A stretch of DNA of 64,000 nucleotides from Methylocystis sp. KS32 (GCA_002862095.1 PHSQ01000005.1:213828-277827), one strand, 5' to 3'; shown: positions 27,559-37,169, numbered from the stretch's first letter. The notes: generated from the letters alone by a model not told the origin. A program made the numbers and translations.

Positions 27559-28872
27559 ATGGCTGGAGAAAAGCTTACCAAGCGTGCCGTGGACGCCCTA
27601 AAGGCTCCGGAACCTTCGAAGGTTGGGGTCAAGGTTCGGGAGAGTTTCTTGTGGGATCGCGAGCTGCGTGGCTTCGGCGTGCAGGTCATGCCCTCGGGTC
27701 TGAAGAGCTTCGTGATCCAGTATCGCACCCCCGAGGGGCGCCCCCGGCGGGTGGTCATCGGACGCTACGGGCTGATGACCGTCGAAGAGGCCCGCATCAT
27801 CGCCCATGAGAAGCTCGTCGCCGTGTCCAAGGGCCTCGACCCCGTCGCCGAAGAAGCAAAGGCGGCGGGACTCCTGACCGTCGCCGAAATCTGCGACTGG
27901 TACATCGCCGAGGCCGAGTCCGGGCGCATCCTCGGCCGGCGCCGGCGCGCCATCAAGGCGTCCTCCCTGGCGATGGATCGGAGCCGTATCGAGGCCCACA
28001 TCAAACCTCTGCTCGGGCGCCGGCAGATCGGCTCGCTGAAGCTCGGCGACATCGAGGGTGCGCAGGCTGACATCGCCACGGGTAAGACGTCGAAAGCGCG
28101 CGTGGGTAGCCGTGGTGGCGCCACGACCGGCGGCGAAGGCGTCGCGGCGCGGACTATGTCGACGCTCCACGCCATCTTCGAACATGCCGTGCGCCTTGGA
28201 CGGATAGAAGCCAACCCAGCCAAGGGCGTTCGAAAGCTGGCCGCGCAGCCCCGTGAGCGGCGTCTCAGTCGCGCCGAGATCGAGCGATTGGGCAAGACGC
28301 TTCGCGCAGCTGCCGACGAGGGGGAGCATCCTACCGGGCTCGCGGCCATCCGCTTCCTGCTGCTCACCGGCTTCCGGCGCATGGAAGGCCTGGGACTGCA
28401 ACGCGCGTGGCTGGATGAGGAAGAAGAGGCGATCCGGTTCCCTGATACCAAGAGCGGCGCGCAGACCCGGGTAATCGGGCGCGCCGCCATCGAGCTGTTG
28501 CTCGGTCAGCCAAAAACGAAATCACCCTACTTCTTTCCGGCCGATTGGGGCGAAGGCCATTTTGTCGGCGTGGTGCGCGTGCTGGATCGCGTTTGCGAAA
28601 AGGCTCGGCTGGACGATATTACGCCGCACACCTTGCGCCATACCTTTGCCAGCCTGGCCGGCGATCTTGGTTTTTCCGAGCTTACAATAGCCGCCCTGCT
28701 CGGACACTCGGCCCGTGGCGTCACTCAGCGCTATATCCACATCGATGAGGCACTGAGAATGACCGCCGACCGCGTTGCCGGAGAGATGGCCGATATTCTC
28801 GATGGCCGGGCGACACCAGCACGCACGCGCGTCTCCCGCACCGAGCGGCGTCTGGAAACTGCCGGCTCATAA
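27559..28872 (+). CDS. int: tyrosine integrase, P4 type
   Basis: 437 residues from the ATG at 27559. The N-terminal DUF4102 arm-binding domain (MAGEKLTKRAVDALKAPEPS, FGVQVMPSGLKSFVIQYR) is followed by a SAM-like core-binding region and a catalytic domain. Catalytic residues are visible: R in LLTGFRRMEGLGL, K in DTKSGAQTR, H-x-x-R in HTLRHTFASLAG, H in LLGHSARG and Y in TQRYIHID. It starts 198 bases from the tRNA-Gly fragment and points into the arsenic island, so it is the integrase of the element to its right. Confidence 0.95.
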   Translation: MAGEKLTKRAVDALKAPEPSKVGVKVRESFLWDRELRGFGVQVMPSGLKSFVIQYRTPEGRPRRVVIGRYGLMTVEEARIIAHEKLVAVSKGLDPVAEEAKAAGLLTVAEICDWYIAEAESGRILGRRRRAIKASSLAMDRSRIEAHIKPLLGRRQIGSLKLGDIEGAQADIATGKTSKARVGSRGGATTGGEGVAARTMSTLHAIFEHAVRLGRIEANPAKGVRKLAAQPRERRLSRAEIERLGKTLRAAADEGEHPTGLAAIRFLLLTGFRRMEGLGLQRAWLDEEEEAIRFPDTKSGAQTRVIGRAAIELLLGQPKTKSPYFFPADWGEGHFVGVVRVLDRVCEKARLDDITPHTLRHTFASLAGDLGFSELTIAALLGHSARGVTQRYIHIDEALRMTADRVAGEMADILDGRATPARTRVSRTERRLETAGS

Positions 28873-29002
28873 GCCTGGAACAGGTAAGTGCCGGGCCACG
28901 ATTCATACGAAGTTTGTAGCAATGTCCGCATGACATCGCGTTCACGGCCCCAGATCGAAAGAGCGTATTGCATTTCTCTGATATTTCTATCATTCTGGAT
29001 AG

Positions 29003-29332
29003 ATGGAAATTGATGCAGCCGTTAACGTCTTTGCCGCACTCGCCCAGGAAAGCCGACTGCGCGTTCTTCGCCTGCTTCTTGAGAGCGGCGCGAGTGGGCT
29101 GCCCGCTGGAGAAATCGCCGAGCGCCTTGGAATTCCGGGGTCGACGACCTCCTTTCATCTGAGTGCGCTGGAGCGGGCTGGCCTGCTGCAGGCCTCACGC
29201 CAGGGTCGGCTGATCATCTATGCGGCCCGTATCGCGAGCCTGCGGGGATTACTCTCGTTTTTGACCGAAACCTGCTGCTCAGAGTCCATTTCGGAACGGT
29301 TTATCAACGGGCTATCCTGCGTAGCAGAATGA
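29003..29332 (+). CDS. arsR: ArsR-family regulator, 3' end inside IS5
   Basis: 109 residues. The winged helix-turn-helix has FAALAQESRLRVLRLLLESG, IAERLGIPGSTTSFHLSALE and the wing GRLIIYAA. The C-terminal TETCC gives a cysteine pair placed as in one class of arsenite-sensing ArsR. The last 15 or so residues (SISERFINGLSCVAE) are read from the end of the IS5 element, so the native tail was replaced. The IS also separates this gene from arsC. It should repress the arsC-gapdh-arsJ operon and be released by As(III). Confidence 0.85.
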   Translation: MEIDAAVNVFAALAQESRLRVLRLLLESGASGLPAGEIAERLGIPGSTTSFHLSALERAGLLQASRQGRLIIYAARIASLRGLLSFLTETCCSESISERFINGLSCVAE

Positions 29333-30160
29333 CACTGGATGCGGCGTAGAGGAACGCCTCGACGCTTCCGATGGTCGCCTCGAAGTCCTTCGCCAGCCGC
29401 CTGTTTCGGTTGATCCAGGCGAAGAAGCGCTCGACGACCCAGCGCCGGGCGATGACGGCAAAGCCGACCTGGTTGTCGGCCTTGCGCACCACCTCGATAC
29501 GGATCGGGCTGGCGTTGGCCACACGCGGGCCAGCGTAGCCGCCATCGGCATAGCCCAACGCCACGAATGGCCAACTCGGGCGCGAGGCCCGCAGCAGCGG
29601 CCCAGCCCCATCGCGGTCCTGAATGTCGGCGGAATGCGCTTGCAACTTGAGTGCCCGGCCGTCGGTGTCCACCATGGCGTGACGCTTGCGGCCCTTGATC
29701 TTCTTGCCTGCATCATAGCCGCGGATACCCCCGCTTTCGGTTGTCTTGACGCTTTGGCTGTCGATCACCGCCGCCGTCGGACTGGCTTCGCGTCCGGCCC
29801 GTTCGCGGTCGAGCATCACCAGGTGGTGGTTGATCGTCTCCCATGTGCCGTCGTCGCGGAAGCGGGCAAACCAGCGGTAGGCCGTGGGCCAGGGCGGGAA
29901 GTCCTTGGGCAGCAGGCTCCAGGCGATGCCGCCACGCAGGACGTAGAAGATGGCGTTGATGATCTCCCGCATCTCCCATTTGCGCGGGCAGCCGCAAGGA
30001 CGCGGCGGCGGCAGGAAAGGCGAAAGGATCAGCCACTCGGCGTCCGTCACGTCACTTCCATAGCGTAGGCCCGCGCGGCTATGTTGCGCACGGGTGGTCG
30101 GGGTCCACATGTGATCTCCGGCAAGGCTTCGAACACCTGTCCGGAATCACATCTGGCACG
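29283..30160 (-). mobile_element. IS5-family element
   Basis: Ends are approximate: CATTTCGGAACGGTTTATC inward from about 29287 resembles GATTCCGGACAGGTGTTCG inward from about 30166, an imperfect inverted repeat. The single transposase fills most of it. No target duplication could be fixed. It separates arsR from arsC, and arsC may now depend on read-through or a new promoter. Confidence 0.75.
29304..30110 (-). CDS. IS5-family transposase
   Basis: 268 residues in a single frame. It has a DUF4096-type N-terminus (VTDAEWLILSPFLPPPRPCG, MREIINAIFYVLRGGIAW) and a DDE domain with AAVIDSQSVKTTESGG (first D), VALGYADGGYAG (second D) and WVVERFFAWINRNRRL (Y/E region). Length is normal and no frame break is seen, so it may be active. 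Confidence 0.92.
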   Translation of the reverse strand: MWTPTTRAQHSRAGLRYGSDVTDAEWLILSPFLPPPRPCGCPRKWEMREIINAIFYVLRGGIAWSLLPKDFPPWPTAYRWFARFRDDGTWETINHHLVMLDRERAGREASPTAAVIDSQSVKTTESGGIRGYDAGKKIKGRKRHAMVDTDGRALKLQAHSADIQDRDGAGPLLRASRPSWPFVALGYADGGYAGPRVANASPIRIEVVRKADNQVGFAVIARRWVVERFFAWINRNRRLAKDFEATIGSVEAFLYAASSVILLRRIAR

Positions 30161-30280
30161 GCCATCCAACCCCTCTCAAATCACATTCCGCCTTGATTCC
30201 GAAATGGCCTCTCAGGTCGGCCGGAGCTTTGCGGCGATATCGCTCACTTGCTGCCAGATAACCCCCAGGAGAATGTCCTG

Positions 30281-30799
30281 ATGACCCCCGCGTACAACGT
30301 GTTGTTTCTTTGCACCCGCAATTCGGGGCGCTCCATCATGGCCGAGGCCATCCTTCAGAAACTCGGAGGGGGCAAGTTCAATGTCTACTCGGCGGGGTCA
30401 GAGCCGGCCGATGAACCAATGCCAGAGGTTCTGGAGAAGCTTCGCGCACTGGGACACGACGTCTCGGCGCTGCGAAGCAAGTCTTGGAACGAATTCAGCG
30501 GCCCCGATGCACCACACATGGATTTCGTGATCGCGCTTTGCGACACGCTTGATGGACAAGTTTGCCCCGACTTCGGCCATAAGGCGATCACAGGCGCATG
30601 GCCGTTGCCGGATCCAGCCAAATTCACCGGCAGCGCTGCCGAGAGATCCACGCTGCTGAACGAACTTTATGCAAGCCTGACTCGCCGCCTTGGGATTTTT
30701 ATCAGCCTTCCTTTCGCGTCGCTCGACCGTATGGCCGCGAGGGCCAGACTGGACGATATCGGGGCAGGGCCAGTCGGCGTTGGCGCGCGGGAGCGCTAA
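30281..30799 (+). CDS. arsC: arsenate reductase / low-MW phosphatase type
   Basis: 172 residues from the ATG at 30281 (AGGAGA upstream). The P-loop CTRNSGRS starts at Cys11, so the nucleophile and CX5R are intact. WNEFSGPDAPHMDFVIALCD and AWPLPDPAKFTG carry the general acid Asp and the second half of the fold. It belongs to the low-molecular-weight phosphatase class of arsenate reductases. It sits three bases before the GAPDH gene. With ArsJ present, arsenate can be either reduced or exported as an ester. Confidence 0.9.
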   Translation: MTPAYNVLFLCTRNSGRSIMAEAILQKLGGGKFNVYSAGSEPADEPMPEVLEKLRALGHDVSALRSKSWNEFSGPDAPHMDFVIALCDTLDGQVCPDFGHKAITGAWPLPDPAKFTGSAAERSTLLNELYASLTRRLGIFISLPFASLDRMAARARLDDIGAGPVGVGARER

Positions 30800-30802
30800 G
30801 CA

Positions 30803-31846
30803 ATGCGAGTTGGCATCAACGGCCTCGGCCGCATCGGCAGACTCGCGCTCCGGGCCGCCATGGGCGGCGTATTTCGCGAGGATAGCGACCCCCGTCGGGA
30901 CAATCGGCTCGAGGTCGTCCACGTCAACGAGCTCAAGGGCGGCGCGGAGACTGCGGCCCACCTCCTGGAGTTTGACAGCATCCACGGTCGCTGGCGCGAA
31001 CATCTGGGATTTGAGAACGACAGCGCCGTCCTGATCGGCAACCGTCGGATCGGCTTTACCGCTGCGCCATCGCCTGGAGACGTGCCATGGGGCGACCTTG
31101 GCTGCGACATTGTCCTGGAATGCACGGGTAAGTTCCTTAAACCCGACCAACTCAAGGGCTACTTTGATCGCGGTGTCCGCAGCGTCATTGTCGCCGCACC
31201 CGTCAAGGATCCGACCGCGCTCAACGTTGTCGTCGGTGTCAACGACGGACTCTACGATCCCGCCACCCACCGACTGCTGACGGCCGCATCCTGCACGACG
31301 AACTGCCTGGCGCCGGTGGTCAAAGTCATCCAGGAGTCCATCGGCATTCGGCATGGCCAGATCACGACCATCCACGATCCGACCAACACCAACGTCATCG
31401 TGGATGCTCCCCACAAGGATCTGCGCAGGGCACGCTCGGCGATGATGTCGTTGCAGCCGACGACGACCGGCAGCGCGACGGCCATTGCTCTCATTTATCC
31501 GGAACTCAAGGGTCGACTAAACGGTCATGCGGTTCGCGCACCCGTGCTGAACGCGTCCCTGACCGATTGCGTGTTCGAGCTCAAGCGTCCCACGACCGAA
31601 CGCGAAGTGAACGAGTTGTTCCAGTCCGCGGCGGCAGGCCCACTCGCAGGGATCCTGGGCTTTGAGACGCGACCACTCGTCTCGGTCGACTACGTCAACG
31701 ACACACGGAGTTCCATCGTCGACGGGCCAAGCACGATGGTCACCGACGAGACCCTGCTCAAGGTTTACGCCTGGTACGACAACGAGATGGGCTATGCATG
31801 CCGGATGGTGGATCTGGCGAATATCGTTATGGAGCGCAGCGCATGA
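30803..31846 (+). CDS. ArsJ-associated glyceraldehyde-3-phosphate dehydrogenase
   Basis: 347 residues with an N-terminal Rossmann motif ([19 protein letters not shown]), the catalytic segment [12 protein letters not shown] with Cys164, and [16 protein letters not shown] at the C-terminus. Paralogues beside arsJ use arsenate in place of phosphate to form 1-arseno-3-phosphoglycerate, which ArsJ exports; this gene's position, just before and overlapping arsJ (ATGA at 31843), supports that role over glycolysis. Confidence 0.93.
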   Translation: MRVGINGLGRIGRLALRAAMGGVFREDSDPRRDNRLEVVHVNELKGGAETAAHLLEFDSIHGRWREHLGFENDSAVLIGNRRIGFTAAPSPGDVPWGDLGCDIVLECTGKFLKPDQLKGYFDRGVRSVIVAAPVKDPTALNVVVGVNDGLYDPATHRLLTAASCTTNCLAPVVKVIQESIGIRHGQITTIHDPTNTNVIVDAPHKDLRRARSAMMSLQPTTTGSATAIALIYPELKGRLNGHAVRAPVLNASLTDCVFELKRPTTEREVNELFQSAAAGPLAGILGFETRPLVSVDYVNDTRSSIVDGPSTMVTDETLLKVYAWYDNEMGYACRMVDLANIVMERSA

Positions 31847-33087
31847 TGTCCGGCGCTCGAAACTACGCGATTGTCACGGCTGCCTATCTGAGCTTCACGC
31901 TGACAGACGGCGCGCTGCGAATGCTCGTCCTGCTGCATTTCTACCAGATCGGCTATACACCGTTCACGCTGGCGTTCCTGTTCCTGCTCTACGAAGCCGC
32001 AGGTATCTTCGCCAATCTTGGCGGCGGCTGGCTCGCCCTGCGGTTCGGCATCCCCAGGATGCTTGCCGTCGGACTCACACTGCAGATATTCGGCCTGCTG
32101 ATGCTGTCCGCGTTGGATCCGGCCTGGGGTGCCGCCCTCTCCGTGACGTGGGTTGTGACCGCGCAAGGGATCGCCGGCGTTGCGAAGGACCTGACCAAGA
32201 CGGCATCGAAGTCCGCCATCAAGGCCAGTTCACAGCAGGATGCAGGGCAGCTGTTCAAATGGGTCGCCTGGTTCACCGGCTCCAAGAACGCGATGAAGGG
32301 GATCGGCTTCTTCGCCGGCGGCGCGTTGCTGCAATATGCAGGCTTCCGTCCCGCGCTGTGGCTGATGGCCGCGATGCTTGCGATCTCTCTGGTGGGTGTC
32401 ACGTTCAGCCTGCCGCGCGCTCTCGGGAAGGCGAAGTCGTCGAAGAGCTTCCGAGAGCTGTTCGCAAAGACCCCGGCTATCAACCTGCTCGCAGGCGCGC
32501 GCATCTTTATGTTCGGGTCACGCGACGTCTGGTTCGTTGTGGGGCTGCCAGTATTTCTCTACACTAACGGATGGCATTACATCGAGGTGGCCGGGTTCCT
32601 GGCAGCGTGGACCATCGGATACGGCGGAGTTCAGGCCATGGCGCCGGCCGTTGTCGCAAGAAGCAAAGATGGGCTTTCGCGTGAGGTTCCGGCCGCACGC
32701 ATCTGGGGCGCGGTCCTGACGTTCATCCCCGTCTTGATCGCACTGCTGCTTGCAATGCCTGGGGTTCGGCATCCCGACATACTCGTAGTCGTGGGCCTTG
32801 CAGTGTTCGGGTTTGCCTTCGCCGTTATCTCGTCGCTCCATTCGTACCTTATCCTGGCCTATGCAGGATCGGAGAAGGCGGCCGAGGATGTCGGCTTCTA
32901 CTATGCCGCCAACGCCGCCGGACGGCTTTCAGGCATTCTGCTCTCCGGCCTGCTGATGCAGGCGGGCGGATTGCCCCTATGCCTGTGGGGTTCGGCCGCG
33001 ATGCTCGCCGTATGCCTAGGCCTTACGCTTCTGTTGCCCACCGACGCGACCGCGCGTCGCGTCGGCAACTCATCAGCAATGATTTGA
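31843..33087 (+). CDS. arsJ: 1-arseno-3-phosphoglycerate exporter ArsJ
   Basis: 414 residues ([20 protein letters not shown]). It is an MFS transporter with 11-12 hydrophobic segments. [20 protein letters not shown] and [20 protein letters not shown] are signatures of ArsJ. Together with the overlapping GAPDH it removes arsenate without reduction; the exported ester then breaks down outside the cell. Full length; the start overlaps the GAPDH stop. Confidence 0.93.
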   Translation: MMSGARNYAIVTAAYLSFTLTDGALRMLVLLHFYQIGYTPFTLAFLFLLYEAAGIFANLGGGWLALRFGIPRMLAVGLTLQIFGLLMLSALDPAWGAALSVTWVVTAQGIAGVAKDLTKTASKSAIKASSQQDAGQLFKWVAWFTGSKNAMKGIGFFAGGALLQYAGFRPALWLMAAMLAISLVGVTFSLPRALGKAKSSKSFRELFAKTPAINLLAGARIFMFGSRDVWFVVGLPVFLYTNGWHYIEVAGFLAAWTIGYGGVQAMAPAVVARSKDGLSREVPAARIWGAVLTFIPVLIALLLAMPGVRHPDILVVVGLAVFGFAFAVISSLHSYLILAYAGSEKAAEDVGFYYAANAAGRLSGILLSGLLMQAGGLPLCLWGSAAMLAVCLGLTLLLPTDATARRVGNSSAMI

Positions 33088-33380
33088 TGAAGCCAGCATC
33101 TTCAATCGCAATGATTTCCCCGCCCTAGTTCTGCTTCTGGCAAACGGGCCGGGTCTGACGTGTCACGGGCGGCCCACGCTTTTTGGTGAACAAAGGCGGC
33201 CAGCCAAGCCACCCCGAGAAATTTTCCAACAGCTTTTGCTCGCTGTTCGCGAGACGGTGGATTGGATTGCCCGGAAAGGTGCGGCGTCGGGTCGGATGTC
33301 CATCGGACCTTAGAGCCGTGTTGTCAGCCGACGAAGACCGGTGGCGCCGCTGATTCGGTCACAAGGCACTGGCACGGCCG

Positions 33381-33866
33381 TCAAGGCGTAAGACGGATCC
33401 ATCTAGGCACTCGCTCCTCGTAGATTTTCCAGGCGGTGCCGAAGGCTGCTGCCAGGTGGCATTCTTCGCGGCGGATCGCGAGCACAATTACGGCCTTTGT
33501 CGCCACGGCAACCATCACCAAAAACCATGGATTGCAAAACGCAAGGGCGGCGCCTGCCAACAACAATGTGTTGCCCAGATAGATCGGGTTGCGGGAGATC
33601 GAGAAAGGCCACGATGTCACCAGCGCGGTCGCAGAGCGGTGCGGCAGGATGTTTGCCCTATAGCGGCGCATCACCGCCATCGCGGACACATCCAGCCCGA
33701 TTCCAGCCGCTACGATTGCAGCTCCAACCCCCCTGATGCTTCGGGGAGCGGCAACGTCCAGTGGCACCAGACAATCCAGCACCACCGCAGCCATTACCGC
33801 ACCACCATAGATGAGCGGTGGCCAGGGAATGGTGTTCGGTGGAGCGATCCGTCCCGGCGGTATCAT
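33381..33866 (-). CDS. isoprenylcysteine methyltransferase-like membrane protein
   Basis: 161 residues from the ATG at 33866, which has GGAGA upstream; a longer frame to 33998 would cross the divergent promoter. Three or four hydrophobic segments are followed by SISRNPIYLGNTLLLAG and EECHLAAAFGTAWKIYEERV, the cofactor-binding end of the ICMT/PEMT family. Such membrane methyltransferase-like proteins occur in many metal and arsenic islands with unknown substrates. It is divergent from padR. The 293 bases between it and arsJ show no gene. Confidence 0.75.
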   Translation of the reverse strand: MIPPGRIAPPNTIPWPPLIYGGAVMAAVVLDCLVPLDVAAPRSIRGVGAAIVAAGIGLDVSAMAVMRRYRANILPHRSATALVTSWPFSISRNPIYLGNTLLLAGAALAFCNPWFLVMVAVATKAVIVLAIRREECHLAAAFGTAWKIYEERVPRWIRLTP

Positions 33867-33989
33867 CGAATATCTCCGCTCATCGGCGCAGCAGTTGCAG
33901 GGGGAACGCCACCGCCCCGAAAGCCAAGATTCTGGACGCCGGTTTTCGTACAGACCAAAGCAGCCGGCTGCACTACGCGACGTTCGAGC

Positions 33990-34020
33990 TTGACGCATAG
34001 ATGGTCAATGCATATACCAT
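33990..34020 (+). promoter_or_regulatory. padR promoter with overlapping inverted repeat
   Basis: TTGACG at 33990-33995 and TATACC at 34013-34018 are spaced by 17 bases, a good sigma-70 promoter. ATGGT (34001-34005) and ACCAT (34016-34020) form an inverted repeat over the -10 box, suitable for autorepression by the PadR protein encoded at 34025. Confidence 0.6.
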
Positions 34021-34024
34021 CCCA

Positions 34025-34441
34025 ATGTCTAATCCACGCATCAAGTTGCACGGCGTTGCCCGTCCCGTCCCCGATCTGACCGATCGGGGCTATTGGGTCG
34101 GTACAATCAAGATGTCGCTGTCGAAATTCTTCGTGCTGCGGGTGCTGCATGACGGTCCCTCGCACGGCTACGACATCGCACGCGCAGTAGAACGCGCTAC
34201 CTCCGGCTGCTGCTCTCCGACCGAGGGTGGACTCTATCCCGTGCTGAAGGAATTCGAGGTCGGCGGCTACGTCACCTCGGAGACGACCGTTGTTTCCGGG
34301 CGGGAGCGGCGCGTCTACACGCTGACCGACAAGGGCCGCGAAGCGTTCCGTGTGGGCGTGGCAGCCTGGGCAGAAGTCACATCGGCACTGCTGGAGACAA
34401 AAGGAATTGCAGGCCACGCGTCGTGTGGCCGCCAGTGTTGA
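34025..34441 (+). CDS. PadR-family regulator with cysteine pairs
   Basis: 138 residues from the ATG at 34025 (MSNPRIKLHG). The winged-helix domain has FFVLRVLHDGPSHGYDIARA, EGGLYPVLKEFEVGGYVTSE and the wing SGRERRVYTL. In ordinary PadR proteins the segment before GxLYP lacks cysteines; here it reads ATSGCCSPTEGGLYP, and the C-terminus ends CGRQC. Four cysteines in these places suggest a thiol sensor of As(III) or Sb(III), in keeping with the neighbouring flavoprotein and exporter. That is an inference. Confidence 0.8.
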   Translation: MSNPRIKLHGVARPVPDLTDRGYWVGTIKMSLSKFFVLRVLHDGPSHGYDIARAVERATSGCCSPTEGGLYPVLKEFEVGGYVTSETTVVSGRERRVYTLTDKGREAFRVGVAAWAEVTSALLETKGIAGHASCGRQC

Positions 34442-34458
34442 ACGGGAAGGGATACGCC

Positions 34459-35934
34459 ATGAGTGGTTGTTGCTCGTCTATACAACGTGCAGCGATGTCG
34501 GCCGTCGAGCCGAGCGCCATGCGCGACAGGGCCGCTAAGTTGCCGGTGGCGGTGATCGGCGCCGGGCCGGTCGGCTTGGCAGCGGCGGCGCATCTGCTGG
34601 CGATGGGCCTGCAGCCGATCGTGCTGGAAGCGAGCCCCAAGGTCAGTGCGTCCACGCGAGCGTGGGGCCACGTGCGCATGTTCTCGCCATGGCGCTACAA
34701 TATCGACAAGGCGGCGCGCGCTCTGCTGGAACGGCATGACTGGGTCGAGCCCGAACCGGACGCGTTCCCGACCGGCCAGGACCTCGCCGAAACCTATCTG
34801 GACGCGCTGGCCGCTCTGCCCGAGATCGCGCCATGCCTTCGCCTTGGCAGCCGCGTCATCGCTGTGGCGCGCGCCGGCATCGGTAAGGTGCGCAATAGCG
34901 GGCGAGAGACGGCACCGTATGAACTCCGAATCGTGGATACCGCCGGAAATGAGTCCGGTGTTGTTGTGGGCGCAGTGATCGATGCCTCCGGCACGTGGTC
35001 CCAACCCGGCTGGGCAGGCGCAAGTGGTATTCCAGCGCTCGGCGAACGGGCGGCCGCGGAACGCATTCGGTACGGCATGCCGGACGTACTGGGCGCGGAA
35101 CGCAGCCGGTTTGAAGGACGCCGGGTGATGGTCGTTGGGTCCGGGGATTCCGCGCTCGGCACCCTGATCGACCTGGTAGCGCTGGCGCGGCAGACGCCCG
35201 ACAGCGCCATCCCCACAACGATCATCTGGGCCGCGCGAAATGCCGACCTGCGGCGTGCCTTCGGCGGCGGGGCCGCGGATCAGTTGCCGGAACGCGGCGC
35301 GCTCGGCCTGCGCGTGCGCGGGCTGGTCAACGAAGGCGCCATCGCGGTGCTGAAGCCGTTCGCCATCGAAGCCATTGCACGCCACCAAGAAGGCCATTTG
35401 CGGGTCAGCGGCAATGACAATCTCGGTAACCGGACGATTGAAATCGACGAGTTGGTAGTCTGCACTGGATTCCGACCCAATCTGGAGGCGTTGCGAGAGG
35501 TACGGATTGACCTCGATCCCGCGCTGGAATGCCCCCGGGCGCTGGCACCGTTGATCGATCCCAATGTCCATTCCTGTGGCAGCGTGCGCCCGCATGGCGC
35601 GTCGGAGCTGGAACAGCCGGAGACGGGTCTTTTCATCGTCGGCATGAAGAGCTACGGCCGCGCGCCCACGTTCTTGCTGGCGACGGGCTACGAGCAGGTA
35701 CGCTCGGTTGCCGCATGGTTGGCCGGAGACATCGAAGCGGCACGGCGCGTGGAGCTCGATCTGCCGACGACAGGCGTGTGCAGTTCCGATCTTCTGGAAG
35801 ATGCCGCCGCATCCTGTTGTGCCCCAGCCAGCTCAACGACCACCTGCTGTGCGACGCCCGCCACCGCGGCGCCGCCGGAAAGCACCTGCTGTGGCAACGC
35901 CAAGGAACTCGTCGCCGCCGAACCGGTCGCATGA
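34459..35934 (+). CDS. FAD/NAD(P)-dependent oxidoreductase with Cys-rich tail (ars island)
   Basis: 491 residues from the ATG at 34459 (GGGAAGG upstream). Near residue 30 is the FAD Rossmann motif VAVIGAGPVGLAAAAHLL; VMVVGSGDSALGTLIDLV near 225 is the NADPH site, as in flavin monooxygenases and thioredoxin-reductase-like enzymes. The N-terminus MSGCCSS and the tail after about residue 455 carry four CC pairs in all (ASCCAP, TTCCAT, STCCGN in the tail), probably binding As(III). Such proteins recur beside MFS exporters in ars operons; candidate roles include oxidation of trivalent arsenicals or antimonite. The MFS gene overlaps its stop. Confidence 0.78.
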   Translation: MSGCCSSIQRAAMSAVEPSAMRDRAAKLPVAVIGAGPVGLAAAAHLLAMGLQPIVLEASPKVSASTRAWGHVRMFSPWRYNIDKAARALLERHDWVEPEPDAFPTGQDLAETYLDALAALPEIAPCLRLGSRVIAVARAGIGKVRNSGRETAPYELRIVDTAGNESGVVVGAVIDASGTWSQPGWAGASGIPALGERAAAERIRYGMPDVLGAERSRFEGRRVMVVGSGDSALGTLIDLVALARQTPDSAIPTTIIWAARNADLRRAFGGGAADQLPERGALGLRVRGLVNEGAIAVLKPFAIEAIARHQEGHLRVSGNDNLGNRTIEIDELVVCTGFRPNLEALREVRIDLDPALECPRALAPLIDPNVHSCGSVRPHGASELEQPETGLFIVGMKSYGRAPTFLLATGYEQVRSVAAWLAGDIEAARRVELDLPTTGVCSSDLLEDAAASCCAPASSTTTCCATPATAAPPESTCCGNAKELVAAEPVA

Positions 35935-37169
35935 GCCAAGCGGCGGCTCCCGCCGCAGCTTCCGGCCATGCCAAGGCTGAACAGGCCGGCGGCCCGCCGC
36001 ACCTCGTTGTGGTGTCCGCGTTGGGCTTCGCGCAGATTCTGGCATGGGGCAGCACTTATTACCTCCCCGCCGTGCTGGCGGCACCAATTGTCGTCGATAC
36101 CGGCTGGCCGATGGGGTGGGTGGTTGGCGCGCTATCGGTCGGGTTGCTCATCTCCGGGCTGGTGTCACCGCGCGTAGGTCACCTGATCGACCATCATGGT
36201 GGCCGGCCGGTGTTGGTCGCGAGTGCGTTGCTGCTTGCGGCCGGCCTGCTGGTGCTGGGCCTTGCTCCGTCCCTGCAAGTGTTCGTTGCCGGCTGGCTGG
36301 TGCTTGGGGTGGGAATGGGGGCTGGTCTCTACGATCCTGCCTTCTCCACGCTCGGGCGCCTGTACGGGGAAAAGGCCCGCAGCGCCATCACCCATGTCAC
36401 GCTGTTTGGGGGCTTCGCCAGTACGGTGTGTTGGCCGGTCAGTGCCTTCCTGGTGGAGCAGATCGGCTGGCGTGGCGCCTGCCTGGCCTATGCCGGCATT
36501 CATCTCGTTGTCGTCCTGCCACTCTATGTATTCGGGCTTCCGTCGGAAGTGTCCCGTCCGCCGGCGTCACCGGTCAGCGGAACTGCGCGCCCGCGTAGCA
36601 TCCGCCCGGAGCACAGGATAGTCTTTGCGCTCCTGGCGGCTGGCCTGGCGCTCGCGTCCGTGGTGATGACCGTTGTGGCGGTGCACATTCTTACGCTGCT
36701 GCAGGCGCGCGGCGTCGCGTTGGCAGCGGCCGTCGGTTTTGGAGCCCTGATCGGACCGAGCCAGGTCGGCGCCCGAATCCTGGAAGCAGCTTTTGGCCGA
36801 CGGCACCATCCTGTTTGGAGCATGGTGATTGCCTCTATCGCAGTCGCTGCCGGCCTCGGCATGCTGCTTGGCGGCTCGAGTGTGATCGCGGTCGGGATAA
36901 TCTTGTACGGTGCGGGCAACGGGATACGCTCGATCGCGCGCGGAACGGTGCCGCTCGCGCTTTTCGGTACGGAAGGCTACGCAATTCTGATGGGCTGGCT
37001 GTCGCTGCCCATCCTCGTGACGCAAGCGATCTCGCCCTCGCTTGGCGCCGTGTTAATGGAGCATTTCGGTCCGGATGGCACGATCGCGGTACTGTGCGGA
37101 TTATCCATGCTGAACATCTTCGCCGCGGTGGCTCTGCTGCCCTATGCGCGGCGGCCGCGACCAGCGTGA
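35931..37169 (+). CDS. MFS transporter, probable trivalent arsenical exporter (ArsK-like)
   Basis: 412 residues starting inside the stop of the flavoprotein (ATGA). About 12 hydrophobic segments; LGFAQILAWGSTYYLPAVLA and LGVGMGAGLYDPAFSTLGRL are typical of the MFS family found in ars operons and exemplified by ArsK. There are few cysteines. Export of As(III), Sb(III) or methylated/aromatic arsenicals is inferred from context. It could also export an unrelated product of the flavoprotein. Confidence 0.72.
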   Translation: MSQAAAPAAASGHAKAEQAGGPPHLVVVSALGFAQILAWGSTYYLPAVLAAPIVVDTGWPMGWVVGALSVGLLISGLVSPRVGHLIDHHGGRPVLVASALLLAAGLLVLGLAPSLQVFVAGWLVLGVGMGAGLYDPAFSTLGRLYGEKARSAITHVTLFGGFASTVCWPVSAFLVEQIGWRGACLAYAGIHLVVVLPLYVFGLPSEVSRPPASPVSGTARPRSIRPEHRIVFALLAAGLALASVVMTVVAVHILTLLQARGVALAAAVGFGALIGPSQVGARILEAAFGRRHHPVWSMVIASIAVAAGLGMLLGGSSVIAVGIILYGAGNGIRSIARGTVPLALFGTEGYAILMGWLSLPILVTQAISPSLGAVLMEHFGPDGTIAVLCGLSMLNIFAAVALLPYARRPRPA

